Source: Marinobacterium ramblicola
GTDB lineage: Bacteria > Pseudomonadota > Gammaproteobacteria > Pseudomonadales > Balneatricaceae
DNA length: 64,000 bases
Reading direction: 5' to 3'
Assembly: GCF_019084545.1 (NCBI RefSeq)
Contig: NZ_JAHREP010000016.1
Span: 1 to 64,000, forward strand
Positions 26,445-34,715 of the stretch are shown here, piece after piece (positions within the stretch are counted from its first letter, which is position 1; every line of letters starts with the position of its first letter). The notes beneath the pieces were generated by a model. The model did no database searches, had not been told where the DNA came from, and was given only the letters and a program-made list of their open reading frames with translations. Made by a program: the position numbers and the translations under genes.

Positions 26445-27311
26445 TCACTTCGCCTTGTCCATATGGGTGATGGTGGTGAAGAACAGCCAGGACACCAGCA
26501 GCACGATCAGGAAGTAGACCAGCGAGAACGCGGCCGCCGGGCCCAGGTCGAACTGCCCTACCGCCATCTTGGTCAGGGTCTGGCTCAGGAAGGTGGTGGA
26601 GTTGCCGGGGCCGCCACCGGTCAACACGAACGGTTCGGTATAGATCATGAAACTGTCCATGAAGCGCAGCAGCACGCCGATCACCAGCACGCTCTTCAAC
26701 CGCGGCAGCTGAATATAACGGAACACCGCCCATTTCGAGGCGCGGTCGATCTCCGCCGCCTGGTAGAAGGCCTCAGGAATGGCGCGCAGGCCGGAGTAGC
26801 AGAGTAGTGCCACCAGCGAGGTCCAGTGCCAGACATCGATCAGCAGCACCGTGGCCCAGGCGTCGGCGGGGTTGGAGGCATAGTTGTAGTCGATCCCCAG
26901 GCCGTTGAGGGCGGCGCCGAACAGGCCGATATCGCCACGGCCGAAGATCTGCCAGATAGTGCCGACCACGTTCCAGGGAATCAGCAGCGGAATCGCCAAC
27001 AGAATCAGGCACAGCGACGCCATCCTCCCTTTCGTCGGCATCATCAGCGCCACACCGATGCCGAGCGGAATCTCGATCGCCAGCACCGCGAACGAGTAGA
27101 TAAACTGCCGCAGCAGCGAATCGTGCAGGCGCGGATCGCGCAGCACCTCGCGGAACCACTCGGCGCCGACGAAGTAGGCGTTGTTCTGGTCGAAGATATC
27201 CTGTACCGAGTAGTTCACCACCGTCATCAATGGAATCACGGCGGAGAAGGCCACCAGCACAAAAACCGGCAGTACCAGGAACCAGGCTTTGTTGTTTTCG
27301 GTCTTGTTCAT
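26445..27311 (-). CDS. glpP: Glycerol ABC transporter permease
   Basis: A 288-residue permease of the MalF/UgpA type with about six helices. The EAA loop is AIPEAFYQAAEIDRASKWAVF followed by RYIQLPRL. It forms the heterodimeric channel with GlpQ. Its start overlaps the glpT stop by one base, so translation is coupled to the ATPase gene. Confidence 0.9.
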   Translation of the reverse strand: MNKTENNKAWFLVLPVFVLVAFSAVIPLMTVVNYSVQDIFDQNNAYFVGAEWFREVLRDPRLHDSLLRQFIYSFAVLAIEIPLGIGVALMMPTKGRMASLCLILLAIPLLIPWNVVGTIWQIFGRGDIGLFGAALNGLGIDYNYASNPADAWATVLLIDVWHWTSLVALLCYSGLRAIPEAFYQAAEIDRASKWAVFRYIQLPRLKSVLVIGVLLRFMDSFMIYTEPFVLTGGGPGNSTTFLSQTLTKMAVGQFDLGPAAAFSLVYFLIVLLVSWLFFTTITHMDKAK

Positions 27312-28414
27312 CAGCTTCGCTCCTCGATCAGGAATTCATCCACATAGAGCTTCACCCACTGTTGCGGGAAGCTGATATAGACCTTGCCTTCAGGCAGTTC
27401 GCGGTCTTCGTCCAGGCGCGCCTTGATCGACTGATTGCCGAGCCTGAGCGTGAGGATCTTGTGGGTGCCCAGGTCCTCGTGCGATATCAGCTCGGTGGCA
27501 TAGGCATCATCCACCGGCTTGTCCCAGACATGCACGAACTCGGGACGGATACCGATCTTGAGGTTGTAGCTGGGGATATCGGCCAGGTAGGCGTTGAGTT
27601 CGTCGGAGAGCGGTATCTGAATATCGTCGAAACTGACTCCTCCCTCGCTGCGGCGCACTTCGATCAGGTTCATGCCGGGGCTACCGATGAAGAAGCCGAC
27701 GAAGGTGTGGTTGGGGCTTTCGAACAGTTCGCGCGGGGTGCCGAACTGGACGATCTGGCCGCCGTACATCACCGCGATCTTGTCGGCAAAGGTCGATGCC
27801 TCGAGCTGATCGTGGGTCACGTAGATCATGGTGATATTGAACTGCTCATGGATCTGCTTCAGCTTGCGGCGCAGTTTCCATTTCAGGTGCGGATCGATCA
27901 CCGTCAGCGGCTCGTCGAACAGGATCGCCGATACGTCGTCGCGCACCAGACCGCGCCCCATCGATACCTTCTGCTTCTCGTCGGCGGACAGGTTGCGCGC
28001 CTTGTTGTGCAGCACCTCATGCAGTTCGAGGATCTCCGCCACCTCGTTGACCTTGGCCCGAACCCGTGCCTCCGGCACCTTGGCATTGCGCAGCGGGAAC
28101 GCCAGGTTGTCGTACACGGTCATCGAGTCGTAGACCACCGGAAACTGGAACACCTGGGCGATGTTGCGCTCCTTCGGCGGCATCTCGTTGACGCGAACCT
28201 TGTCGAACAGCACCTCGCCTTCCGAGGGCTGCAGCAGCCCGGAGATGATGTTCAACAGCGTGCTCTTGCCGCAGCCGGAGGGTCCGAGCAGCGCATAGGC
28301 ACCACCCTGATGCCAGACATGATCCATCTCGCGGATCGCATAATCGGCACTGGTGGCCGGATTGGGAAAATAGCTGTGCGCCAGCGACTTCAGATGTATT
28401 TCAGCCATGTTCAA
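27311..28414 (-). CDS. glpT: Glycerol ABC transporter ATPase
   Basis: A 367-residue ATPase with a MalK-like C-terminal regulatory domain (about 240-367). Walker A GPSGCGKST, Walker B AILFDEPL and the switch histidine in YVTHDQLEAS are intact. The signature motif is not: LSADEKQKVSMGRG replaces LSGGQ. In a GlpS/GlpT dimer this would leave one degenerate ATP site. It probably pairs with GlpS at the GlpP/GlpQ coupling helices. Adjacent to glpS (0 bases) and overlapping glpP by one base. Not to be confused with the E. coli glycerol-phosphate antiporter that shares the symbol. Confidence 0.9.
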   Translation of the reverse strand: MNMAEIHLKSLAHSYFPNPATSADYAIREMDHVWHQGGAYALLGPSGCGKSTLLNIISGLLQPSEGEVLFDKVRVNEMPPKERNIAQVFQFPVVYDSMTVYDNLAFPLRNAKVPEARVRAKVNEVAEILELHEVLHNKARNLSADEKQKVSMGRGLVRDDVSAILFDEPLTVIDPHLKWKLRRKLKQIHEQFNITMIYVTHDQLEASTFADKIAVMYGGQIVQFGTPRELFESPNHTFVGFFIGSPGMNLIEVRRSEGGVSFDDIQIPLSDELNAYLADIPSYNLKIGIRPEFVHVWDKPVDDAYATELISHEDLGTHKILTLRLGNQSIKARLDEDRELPEGKVYISFPQQWVKLYVDEFLIEERS

Positions 28415-29503
28415 TCACCCCCTGACCCGCTTGACCGGCGCCTGAATCAGCTTGCCGTCCATACCGAACACAAACAGCTTGTGCGTCGGCAGGTAGACCT
28501 TGATCGCCGTGTCGGTGTGGTATTCGTGAACGCCCGACAGTTGCAGCACCAGCCCGAAGTGCTCATTGCGCACATGCATGAAGGTCTCCGAGCCGCTGAT
28601 CTCGGCAAGTTCGACCAGTGTCGAAAGCTCCAGATCGTCATCGTTGTGCGGCACCAACCCGACATGGCTGGGACGCACACCGAACCAGTACTCGCCGGGT
28701 GCCAGCGTCCGCAAGTCCTGATTCAGAGGAAAGTGGGCATACTCGTCGAAGGTCACCTCGGTGTCTGACACGCGACCGCGGATCAGGTTGATCGGCGGCT
28801 CGCTGAACAGTTCGGCCGCGGTGATATCGACCGGCGTGCTGTACACAGTGTTCACCGGACCGGATTGAACAATCCGCCCCTCGTGCAGCAGGGTAGTGGT
28901 ACCGCCGAGCGCCAGCGCCTCATGCGGTTCGGTGGTGGCATAGACCGCGATCGAACGGCGCTCCTTGAACAGCTCGCGCATCTCGAAGCGCAGCTCTTCG
29001 CGCAGCTTGTAGTCCAGGTTGACCAGCGGCTCGTCGAACAGGATCAGGCCGGCATCCTTGACCAGCGCCCGCGCCATCGCCGTGCGCTGCTGCTGACCGC
29101 CCGACAGCGCCAACGGGTGGCGATCCAGATAGGGTTCGATATGCAGCATTGCCGCGGTTTCCCTGACCCGCTTCTCGATCTGACTCTCCGGCATCTTCGC
29201 CAGGCGCAACGGCGAGGCGATGTTCTCCCTGACCGTCATGCTGGGATAGTTGATGAACTGTTGATAGACCATGGAGATGTTGCGCTGCTGGACCGGAACC
29301 CCGGTCACATCGCCACCGTCCATCAGAATCCGACCGCTGGTGGGCTTGTCCAGACCGGCCATCAGACGCATCAATGAAGTCTTGCCGGCCAGGGTACGTC
29401 CGAGCAGGACGTTGAAGGAGCCCGGCTCGAAGGTGATGTTTGCGTCGGCAATGAATGGCACACCATCCACTACACGCGTGACGTTTTCCAACGTTAGCGA
29501 CAT
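28415..29503 (-). CDS. glpS: Glycerol ABC transporter ATPase
   Basis: A 362-residue ATPase with a MalK-like regulatory domain (about 235-362). The signature LSGGQQQRTAMARALV is intact and Walker B is LILFDEPLVNLD. Walker A reads GRTLAGKTSL, unusual but fitting GxxxxGKT. The switch histidine is missing: YATTEPHEAL stands where YVTHDQ is expected. This complements the GlpT defects so that one composite site is canonical. AAGGA precedes the ATG. First gene of the importer operon; a sigma-54-type promoter lies about 85 bases upstream. Confidence 0.9.
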   Translation of the reverse strand: MSLTLENVTRVVDGVPFIADANITFEPGSFNVLLGRTLAGKTSLMRLMAGLDKPTSGRILMDGGDVTGVPVQQRNISMVYQQFINYPSMTVRENIASPLRLAKMPESQIEKRVRETAAMLHIEPYLDRHPLALSGGQQQRTAMARALVKDAGLILFDEPLVNLDYKLREELRFEMRELFKERRSIAVYATTEPHEALALGGTTTLLHEGRIVQSGPVNTVYSTPVDITAAELFSEPPINLIRGRVSDTEVTFDEYAHFPLNQDLRTLAPGEYWFGVRPSHVGLVPHNDDDLELSTLVELAEISGSETFMHVRNEHFGLVLQLSGVHEYHTDTAIKVYLPTHKLFVFGMDGKLIQAPVKRVRG

Positions 29504-29585
29504 ATTGCCGTTCCTTATTATTATTCTCCGGGTTGTTCACGCTGATTGCGTTCAACCCGAGGCTTCGGATAACGGCTGTTTCTAC

Positions 29586-29602
29586 TGCGAACCTCATGCC
29601 AA
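29586..29602 (-). promoter_or_regulatory. Candidate sigma-54 promoter for glpSTPQUV
   Basis: Minus strand reads TTGGCATGAGGTTCGCA, against the consensus YTGGCACG-N4-TTGCW. The essential GG and GC dinucleotides are 10 bases apart. There are two mismatches (CATG for CACG, TCGC for TTGC). Position is about 83 bases upstream of the glpS start, downstream of a candidate activator site array, and the divergent gene encodes a GAFTGA-containing sigma-54 activator. Confidence 0.68.
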
Positions 29603-29708
29603 CATTTCTGACACAGAATCAGAAAATACCTATCCTCTTGCTTTATAAGGCGCTTATTCGCACATATTTACTTGCAATAATGTTCGTTTATTTTCCATTT
29701 CGATCAAT

Positions 29709-29777
29709 CAGTGTTCAGAACACTGTTGACTTCATGTTCGCTTGAACACACTATTGAACACCTTGAACAGTTGAACA
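29709..29777. promoter_or_regulatory. Candidate upstream activator sequence array
   Basis: A perfect 17-base palindrome CAGTGTTCAGAACACTG (29709-29725) is followed by TGTTC-4-GAACA (29735-29748) and direct TTGAACA copies starting at 29742, 29754, 29763 and 29771. The array lies 110-175 bases upstream of the -24 element of glpS and just before the activator gene start. Probable binding sites of that activator. Confidence 0.65.
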
Positions 29778-29838
29778 CTCAGTCAGAAAAGTCTGGTCAA
29801 CGGACTCGAACCAGGCCCCAATAACAAGAAAAGCCAAC

Positions 29839-31743
29839 ATGACCGATCGGCCACAGCAAGAGCAAAACCATACCGAGGTGGTCGAGAACTCCTGGGATCG
29901 CTGCCGCTCGTTCGGCCTCGACCACAACAGCACGCCGACGCTGATTCAACTCGGCAGCGGCGAGCGGCGCGACCTGAAGGAGGAGCACCGCTACCTGGTG
30001 CGCACCACCGACACCGAGGTCCTGCCCTTCTACGAGAATATCCTCTCCAACAGCAAGTGCATGATCCTGCTCGCGGACAGCCGCGGCCAGGTGCTGAACG
30101 GCTGGGGCGACCAGCGCTTCGTGGCGCCGCAGCAGAAATCCTTCTTCCAGGAGGGCAGCAGTTGGGACGAGCGCTGCAACGGTACCAATGCGATCGGCAC
30201 CGCGATCGCCTCGGGTCAGCCGGTGCAGATCCAGCGTGACGAACACTTTCTGAAGGCCAACCGCTTCATGATCGGCTCCGCGGCACCGATCTTCGACACC
30301 AACCGCGACCTGCTCGGCGTACTCGACATCTCCAGCGACGCCTACCTGCCACAGGCCCATACCCTGGGCATGGTCAAACTGATGTCGCAGTCGATCGAAA
30401 ACCGGCTGATCATGAATACGTTCAGCAGTGAACACTTCATGCTCACCTTCAACACCAACCTGGACAACATCGACAGCCAATGGTCCGGCCTGATCGTGTT
30501 TACCGAAGAGGGCACCATCATCTCGGCCAACCGGCGGGCCGAACTGCTGCTCGGCTACGATCTGGCGCTGGCCAATATCGCGCAGATTTTCGACTGCCCG
30601 CTCAGGGAGCTGAAGAACCACCCGGAACTGCTGCCGCTTAAGCTGCAGACACGGCACCGCCACAACATGCACGCGGTGATCAAGCGGCCTGCCGAGAAAC
30701 CGATTCAGGCGGTGGATTTCCGCAAGCGGCGTTCAGCTGCATCGGAGTCGCCCGACGAGATCACCCTGGACCGTATCGGCTATGGCGACAAGCGGGTGGA
30801 GCGCTGCGTGCGTCAGGCTGAGCGGTTGATAGAGAAGGATATCCCGATCCTGATCCACGGCGAGACCGGCGTCGGCAAGGAGGTGTTCGTCAAGGCGCTG
30901 CACCAGCGCAGCAGCCGCCGTCCGCACGCGCTGGTCGCGGTCAACTGCGCCGCCATCCCCAGCGAACTGGTGGAGTCGGAGCTGTTCGGCTATGAGAAAG
31001 GCGCCTTCACCGGCGCCAGCAGCAAGGGCGCCATCGGCCTGATCCGCAAAGCTCACAAGGGTACGCTGTTTCTCGACGAGATCGGCGAGATGCCGCTGAA
31101 GGCACAGGCGCGGCTGCTGCGCGTGCTGCAGGAGCGCAAGGTAACGCCGCTGGGCTCCACCGAATCCTATCCGGTGGATATCAAGCTGGTCTCCGCCACC
31201 AACCGCTGCCTGCGTGCTCAGGTGCAGGAGGGAGGCTTTCGCCAGGACCTGTACTATCGCGTCAGCGGCCTTAACATCGATCTGCCGCCGCTGCGCGAGC
31301 GCAGCGACCGCCGCACCCTGTTCCGGCAGGTACACCGCATGCACCGCGAGCCGCACCAGCAGGCCGAACTATCCGACGAGATCCTGAACCTGTTCGAACA
31401 ACACCCCTGGCCCGGCAATATCCGCCAGTTGATCAGCGTGCTGCAGATCGCCCTGGCGATGGCCGACGACGAGCCGATCGAGAGTTGGCACCTGCCCGAC
31501 GATTTCTTTCACGATATTCGGGAACAGATGAACCGAGAGGAGACAACAGTTGAACCGGAAGCCAAGCCGGTGTCCGGCGGCGATTCAGACAGCTCCGACA
31601 ACAATAACGACCACGACAACCTGCCGGCCGAAACACTTGCGGTATACAACCGCTTCGACGGCAACATCTCCCGCACCGCCAAGCAGTTGGGGATCAGTCG
31701 CAACACACTGTATAAACGGCTCAGGGAGTTGGGTATCCGTTAA
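29839..31743 (+). CDS. Sigma-54-dependent activator, AcoR-like
   Basis: A 634-residue bacterial enhancer-binding protein. The N-terminus (about 1-320) includes a GAF-like sensor (CNGTNAIGTAIASGQPVQI) and a PAS-like region (GLIVFTEEGTIISANRRAELLLGYD). The AAA+ domain (about 330-555) has Walker A GETGVGKE and an intact GAFTGA sigma-54 contact loop (about 388-393). A C-terminal Fis-type HTH (about 595-634) reads NISRTAKQLGISRNTLYKRL. AcoR relatives sense small alcohols or ketols, so glycerol or a product is plausible. It is divergent from glpS and faces a -24/-12 element with a site array. Confidence 0.92.
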   Translation: MTDRPQQEQNHTEVVENSWDRCRSFGLDHNSTPTLIQLGSGERRDLKEEHRYLVRTTDTEVLPFYENILSNSKCMILLADSRGQVLNGWGDQRFVAPQQKSFFQEGSSWDERCNGTNAIGTAIASGQPVQIQRDEHFLKANRFMIGSAAPIFDTNRDLLGVLDISSDAYLPQAHTLGMVKLMSQSIENRLIMNTFSSEHFMLTFNTNLDNIDSQWSGLIVFTEEGTIISANRRAELLLGYDLALANIAQIFDCPLRELKNHPELLPLKLQTRHRHNMHAVIKRPAEKPIQAVDFRKRRSAASESPDEITLDRIGYGDKRVERCVRQAERLIEKDIPILIHGETGVGKEVFVKALHQRSSRRPHALVAVNCAAIPSELVESELFGYEKGAFTGASSKGAIGLIRKAHKGTLFLDEIGEMPLKAQARLLRVLQERKVTPLGSTESYPVDIKLVSATNRCLRAQVQEGGFRQDLYYRVSGLNIDLPPLRERSDRRTLFRQVHRMHREPHQQAELSDEILNLFEQHPWPGNIRQLISVLQIALAMADDEPIESWHLPDDFFHDIREQMNREETTVEPEAKPVSGGDSDSSDNNNDHDNLPAETLAVYNRFDGNISRTAKQLGISRNTLYKRLRELGIR

Positions 31744-31790
31744 CAGCCTTTTAGGGCCAGCTTGGAAGTTCACACCGAACTCTCCAAGGT

Positions 31791-31893
31791 AGGAAGGGGT
31801 GTTGCTTTCCGGGACCGTCTGCCGCCAGGGAGGGCGGCAGCGAGTTTACATGGATGTATTCACAACGTGTCCCGGAAAGCAACACCCCTTCCT
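31791..31893. repeat. Palindromic repeat element, copy 1
   Basis: A 103-base element between the convergent ends of the activator gene and glpK. It has perfect 25-base inverted ends; the core GGGGTGTTGCTTTCCGGGAC is shared with copy 2. Inside is an 8-bp stem CTGCCGCC/GGCGGCAG (31819-31840) and a motif ACATGGATGTATTCACAACG (31848-31867). No transposase. It may act as a bidirectional terminator. Confidence 0.85.
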
Positions 31894-31941
31894 GCCGGGC
31901 ACCGCATTCCAGAAGATTCAAAACAGACTCTTAAGCGCAGA

Positions 31942-33423
31942 CTACCGACTCTGCACCTTCGATACCGCCTGCATCCAACCCTCGTACAGCCGATCGCGCT
32001 GCTCCTTGGACATCTTCGGCTCAAACCGTCGCTCGCACTGCCAGAGCTTCTCCAGCGCCTCCAGCGACTCGAACACCCCCGCCTTCAGCCCCGCCAAGTA
32101 AGCGGCGCCCAGTGCCGTGGTTTCGATTATCCGCGGCCGGTCGACGGTGGCACCGAGGATATCGGACAGGTTCTGCAATACCCAGTTGTTGGCCACCATA
32201 CCTCCATCGACACGCAGCGCCACCGGGCGCACGCCGTCACTCTCCATCGCCTTCTGCAGATCCTTGGTCTGGTAACAGACCGACTGCAGACCGGCGGTGA
32301 CAATCTCCTTGATGCCGGTATCGCGGGTCAGGCCGAAGATGGCACCGCGGGCATCGGGATCCCAATAGGGCGCACCAAGGCCGGTAAATGCCGGCACCAG
32401 ATAGACGCCATGATCGATCGAGGTCTGCTGAGCCAGCTGTTCGGTCTCCCCGGCGCCCTGGATCAGCTGCAGACCGTCGCGCAGCCATTGGATGGTCGCG
32501 CCGGCGATAAAGATACTGCCCTCGAGTGCATAGGTCGGCCGTCCATCCAGCCGATAGGCAACGGTGGTCAACAGACGGTGTTCTGACTTCAGCGCCCGCG
32601 GGCCGGTATTGAGCACCAGGAAGCAGCCGGTGCCGTAGGTACTCTTCGCCATCCCTTCCCGGAAGCAGGTCTGGCCGAACAATGCCGCCTGCTGATCGCC
32701 GGCGACGCCATAGACCGGAATCGCCTGCCCCAGCAGGTCGGCATCGATCATGCCGAAATCATCCGACGAGTCCATCACCTCCGGCAGCATGTTGGCCGGT
32801 ATATCGAACAGCTCCAGCAGCTCCGGGTCCCACTGTTGGGTATGGATATTGAACAGCAGGGTGCGCGATGCATTGGTGGCGTCGGTGCGGTGCGCTCTGC
32901 CCTTGGTCAGATGCCAGAGCAGAAAGCTGTCCACCGTGCCGAAGGCCAACTCGCCCCTCTCGGCCCGCTCTCGTGCCCCCGGCACCTCGTTGAGGATCCA
33001 GCGCACCTTGGTGGCGGAGAAGTAGGGATCGATCAACAGTCCGGTCTTGGTGTTGATCATCGACTCCAGACCTTGCGCTTTCAGGCTTTCACAATACTTC
33101 GACGTACGCCGATCCTGCCAGACGATGGCGTTGCAGATCGGCTTGCCGGTGCACCGATCCCACACCAGCGTCGTCTCGCGCTGATTGGTGATACCGGCCG
33201 CCCGGATCTGCCCCGGTTCGACCCCGGACTTGTCGATAACGTCGCGGCAGGTGTCGATGACCGTCTGCAGGATATCGTCGGGATCGTGCTCGACCCAGCC
33301 ATCCTGCGGAAAGTGTTGGGGAAACTCCCGCTGGCTGGTGTGGAAGATCTGCCCGGAGGTGGTGAAGAGAATGGCACGGGAGCTGGTGGTGCCCTGATCG
33401 ATCGCCAGTAGATACTCAGTCAT
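31942..33423 (-). CDS. glpK: Glycerol kinase
   Basis: A 493-residue FGGY-family kinase that phosphorylates glycerol to sn-glycerol 3-phosphate. The opening [17 protein letters not shown] and [20 protein letters not shown] are characteristic, as is [14 protein letters not shown]. The loop that in E. coli GlpK carries GGKGGTR for fructose-1,6-bisphosphate binding is absent; here the sequence runs [26 protein letters not shown]-like, so feedback by FBP is not expected. Divergent from glpR with a 265-base gap. Separated from the activator gene by repeat copy 1. Confidence 0.95.
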   Translation of the reverse strand: MTEYLLAIDQGTTSSRAILFTTSGQIFHTSQREFPQHFPQDGWVEHDPDDILQTVIDTCRDVIDKSGVEPGQIRAAGITNQRETTLVWDRCTGKPICNAIVWQDRRTSKYCESLKAQGLESMINTKTGLLIDPYFSATKVRWILNEVPGARERAERGELAFGTVDSFLLWHLTKGRAHRTDATNASRTLLFNIHTQQWDPELLELFDIPANMLPEVMDSSDDFGMIDADLLGQAIPVYGVAGDQQAALFGQTCFREGMAKSTYGTGCFLVLNTGPRALKSEHRLLTTVAYRLDGRPTYALEGSIFIAGATIQWLRDGLQLIQGAGETEQLAQQTSIDHGVYLVPAFTGLGAPYWDPDARGAIFGLTRDTGIKEIVTAGLQSVCYQTKDLQKAMESDGVRPVALRVDGGMVANNWVLQNLSDILGATVDRPRIIETTALGAAYLAGLKAGVFESLEALEKLWQCERRFEPKMSKEQRDRLYEGWMQAVSKVQSR

Positions 33424-33688
33424 GATCCGACCTGCCTATTCCAATATGTTCTTTTTTTTTCGCATTCTTACCGGATTACACATGAAAACCAAGCGAAAAT
33501 TTCCCTTCACTACGTCGAAGCTCTCGCCCAGGAGCAGGCAAAGCCCCTATTTCTTATGCCAACTTACTGATTCCGTGCGATAATTAGCCAACTTCCGGAA
33601 AGGCCGGTTACTACCGGCTTTGCAGCGCACACACGAAACTATCCTCTATGCAGTTTCGTTTATGTAAACAAGGAGTCACCCGTCCATC
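33424..33688. promoter_or_regulatory. glpK-glpR divergent control region
   Basis: Contains half-site-like TTTTCGC (33457-33463) and GCGAAAA (33493-33499) in inverted orientation, near glpK, and a GAAACT/AGTTTCG pair near glpR. These could be GlpR half-sites, since the glpD operator candidate also has a TTCG core. AAGGAG (33670-33675) precedes glpR at a long spacing. No clear promoter boxes were identified. Confidence 0.4.
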
Positions 33689-34447
33689 ATGGCACAAAGG
33701 CACAGGCAGGATCAGATATTCGAAAAGGTCCAACAGGCCGGTTTCGTCACCATCGACGAGTTGGTCGAGTGTTTCCAGGTTACCCCGCAGACCATCCGCC
33801 GCGACCTCAACCAACTGGCCAAAGAGAACCGGATACAGCGCCACCACGGCGGCGCCAGTGCCGAATCCAGCACCCAGAACCTGGCCTACCAGACACGCAA
33901 GATCATGACCCTGGAGGCCAAGGAGAAGATCGCCACCGAACTGGTGAAGATGATTCCGAACGGCGCCTCGCTGTTCATCAACATCGGTACCACCACGGAG
34001 ACGATCGCCCGCGCGCTGCTCAACCACCGCGACCTGCGCGTGGTCACCAACAATCTCCATGTCGCGTCGATATTGAGCCCCAAGGAGGACTTTACGGTCA
34101 TTATCGCCAGCGGCGAAGTGCGCAGCCGCGACGGCGGTATCGTCGGCGAGGCGACCCGGGATTTCATCAACCAGTTCCAGATGGACTTCGGCATCATCGG
34201 CATCAGCGGCATACACAGCGACGGCACCCTGCTCGATTACGACTACCGCGAGGTTCGCGTGGCTCAGGCGATCATCGCCAATTCGCGCCAGGTGCTGCTG
34301 GCGGCGGACCATACCAAGTTTGGCCGCAACGCCATGGTACGCCTCGGCAATATCACCCAGGCCGACCACCTGTTCACCGACCAGCGCCCGCCCAACGGGA
34401 TCTGCAAGCTGCTGACCGAACACCAGGTCGAACTGCATATCGTCTGA
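33689..34447 (+). CDS. glpR: DeoR-family repressor of the glycerol regulon
   Basis: A 252-residue DeoR-family repressor. N-terminal HTH (about 5-58) with TIDELVECFQVTPQTIRRDL; the C-terminal DeoR sensor domain (about 75-250) has the sugar-phosphate site INIGTTTETIARAL and GIHSDGTLLDYDYREV. In relatives sn-glycerol 3-phosphate releases DNA. Placed between glpK (divergent) and glpD (same strand), as in many Proteobacteria. Its probable operator lies in the glpD promoter. Confidence 0.93.
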   Translation: MAQRHRQDQIFEKVQQAGFVTIDELVECFQVTPQTIRRDLNQLAKENRIQRHHGGASAESSTQNLAYQTRKIMTLEAKEKIATELVKMIPNGASLFINIGTTTETIARALLNHRDLRVVTNNLHVASILSPKEDFTVIIASGEVRSRDGGIVGEATRDFINQFQMDFGIIGISGIHSDGTLLDYDYREVRVAQAIIANSRQVLLAADHTKFGRNAMVRLGNITQADHLFTDQRPPNGICKLLTEHQVELHIV

Positions 34448-34468
34448 CCCCTACCCTCAGCTTCGCCC

Positions 34469-34493
34469 CCGGGCTGGGTATACGCCAGCCCGG
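34469..34493 (+). terminator. Stem-loop after glpR
   Basis: CCGGGCTGG (34469-34477) pairs with CCAGCCCGG (34485-34493) across a 7-base loop, 22 bases after the glpR stop. No U-tract follows, so it may be a rho-dependent or mRNA-stabilising structure rather than a classical terminator. Confidence 0.5.
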
Positions 34494-34609
34494 ATCCGCC
34501 TCTGCGGGCGCCTGAAAGCGACCGCCCCACACTCTTCCACCAACCGTCTGCTTAAACGACCGTACATCTGTGTGTAAACATAATTTCATCAAAAAATATT
34601 CGTTTTTGA

Positions 34610-34639
34610 TTGATAATTTTCGTATTCGAACACTATAGT
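34610..34639 (+). promoter_or_regulatory. glpD promoter overlapped by candidate GlpR operator
   Basis: TTGATA (34610-34615) and TATAGT (34634-34639) are 18 bases apart, a reasonable sigma-70 promoter. Between them lies ATTTTCGTATTCGAACA, with TTCG-4-CGAA symmetry matching the core of the E. coli GlpR operator. A repressor bound here would block the promoter. Confidence 0.6.
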
Positions 34640-34681
34640 AATGACAGCAACGCAATGCACTCTTTCAAATCAGCTATAGAT

Positions 34682-34698
34682 CCAGACCCGCGGTCTGG
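34682..34698 (+). other. Leader stem-loop before glpD
   Basis: CCAGACC and GGTCTGG form a perfect 7-bp stem with loop CGC, ending 17 bases before the glpD ATG and just upstream of GGAG (34701-34704). It may influence ribosome access or mRNA stability. Confidence 0.5.
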
Positions 34699-34715
34699 GG
34701 TGGAGACTTCAAGGC

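Larger units (their letters stand above)
29504..29838. promoter_or_regulatory. Divergent control region between glpS and enhancer-binding protein gene
   Basis: A 335-base gap between divergent starts. Nearest glpS is the leader, then a -24/-12 element (29586-29602), an AT-rich stretch with TGTTCG at 29681, and near the activator gene a cluster of TTGAACA/TGTTC sites (29709-29777). No gene is visible here. Confidence 0.7.

Noticed and set aside
27230-28768. Long open frame of 512 codons on the plus strand
   Set aside because: It is antisense to the glpT and glpS genes, which have clear ATPase motifs. The translation is Gln/His/Arg/Val-rich with no domain, a typical shadow in GC-rich DNA.
29735-29777. 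TTGAACA repeats as a CRISPR array
   Set aside because: Units are 7 bases with 1-5 base spacers and lie in a promoter region; there are no long repeats or spacers and no cas genes.
33424-33688. sigma-54 promoter upstream of glpK
   Set aside because: TTGGCTAATTATCGC has GG and GC nine rather than ten bases apart, and TTGGCAT has no GC at the right distance.
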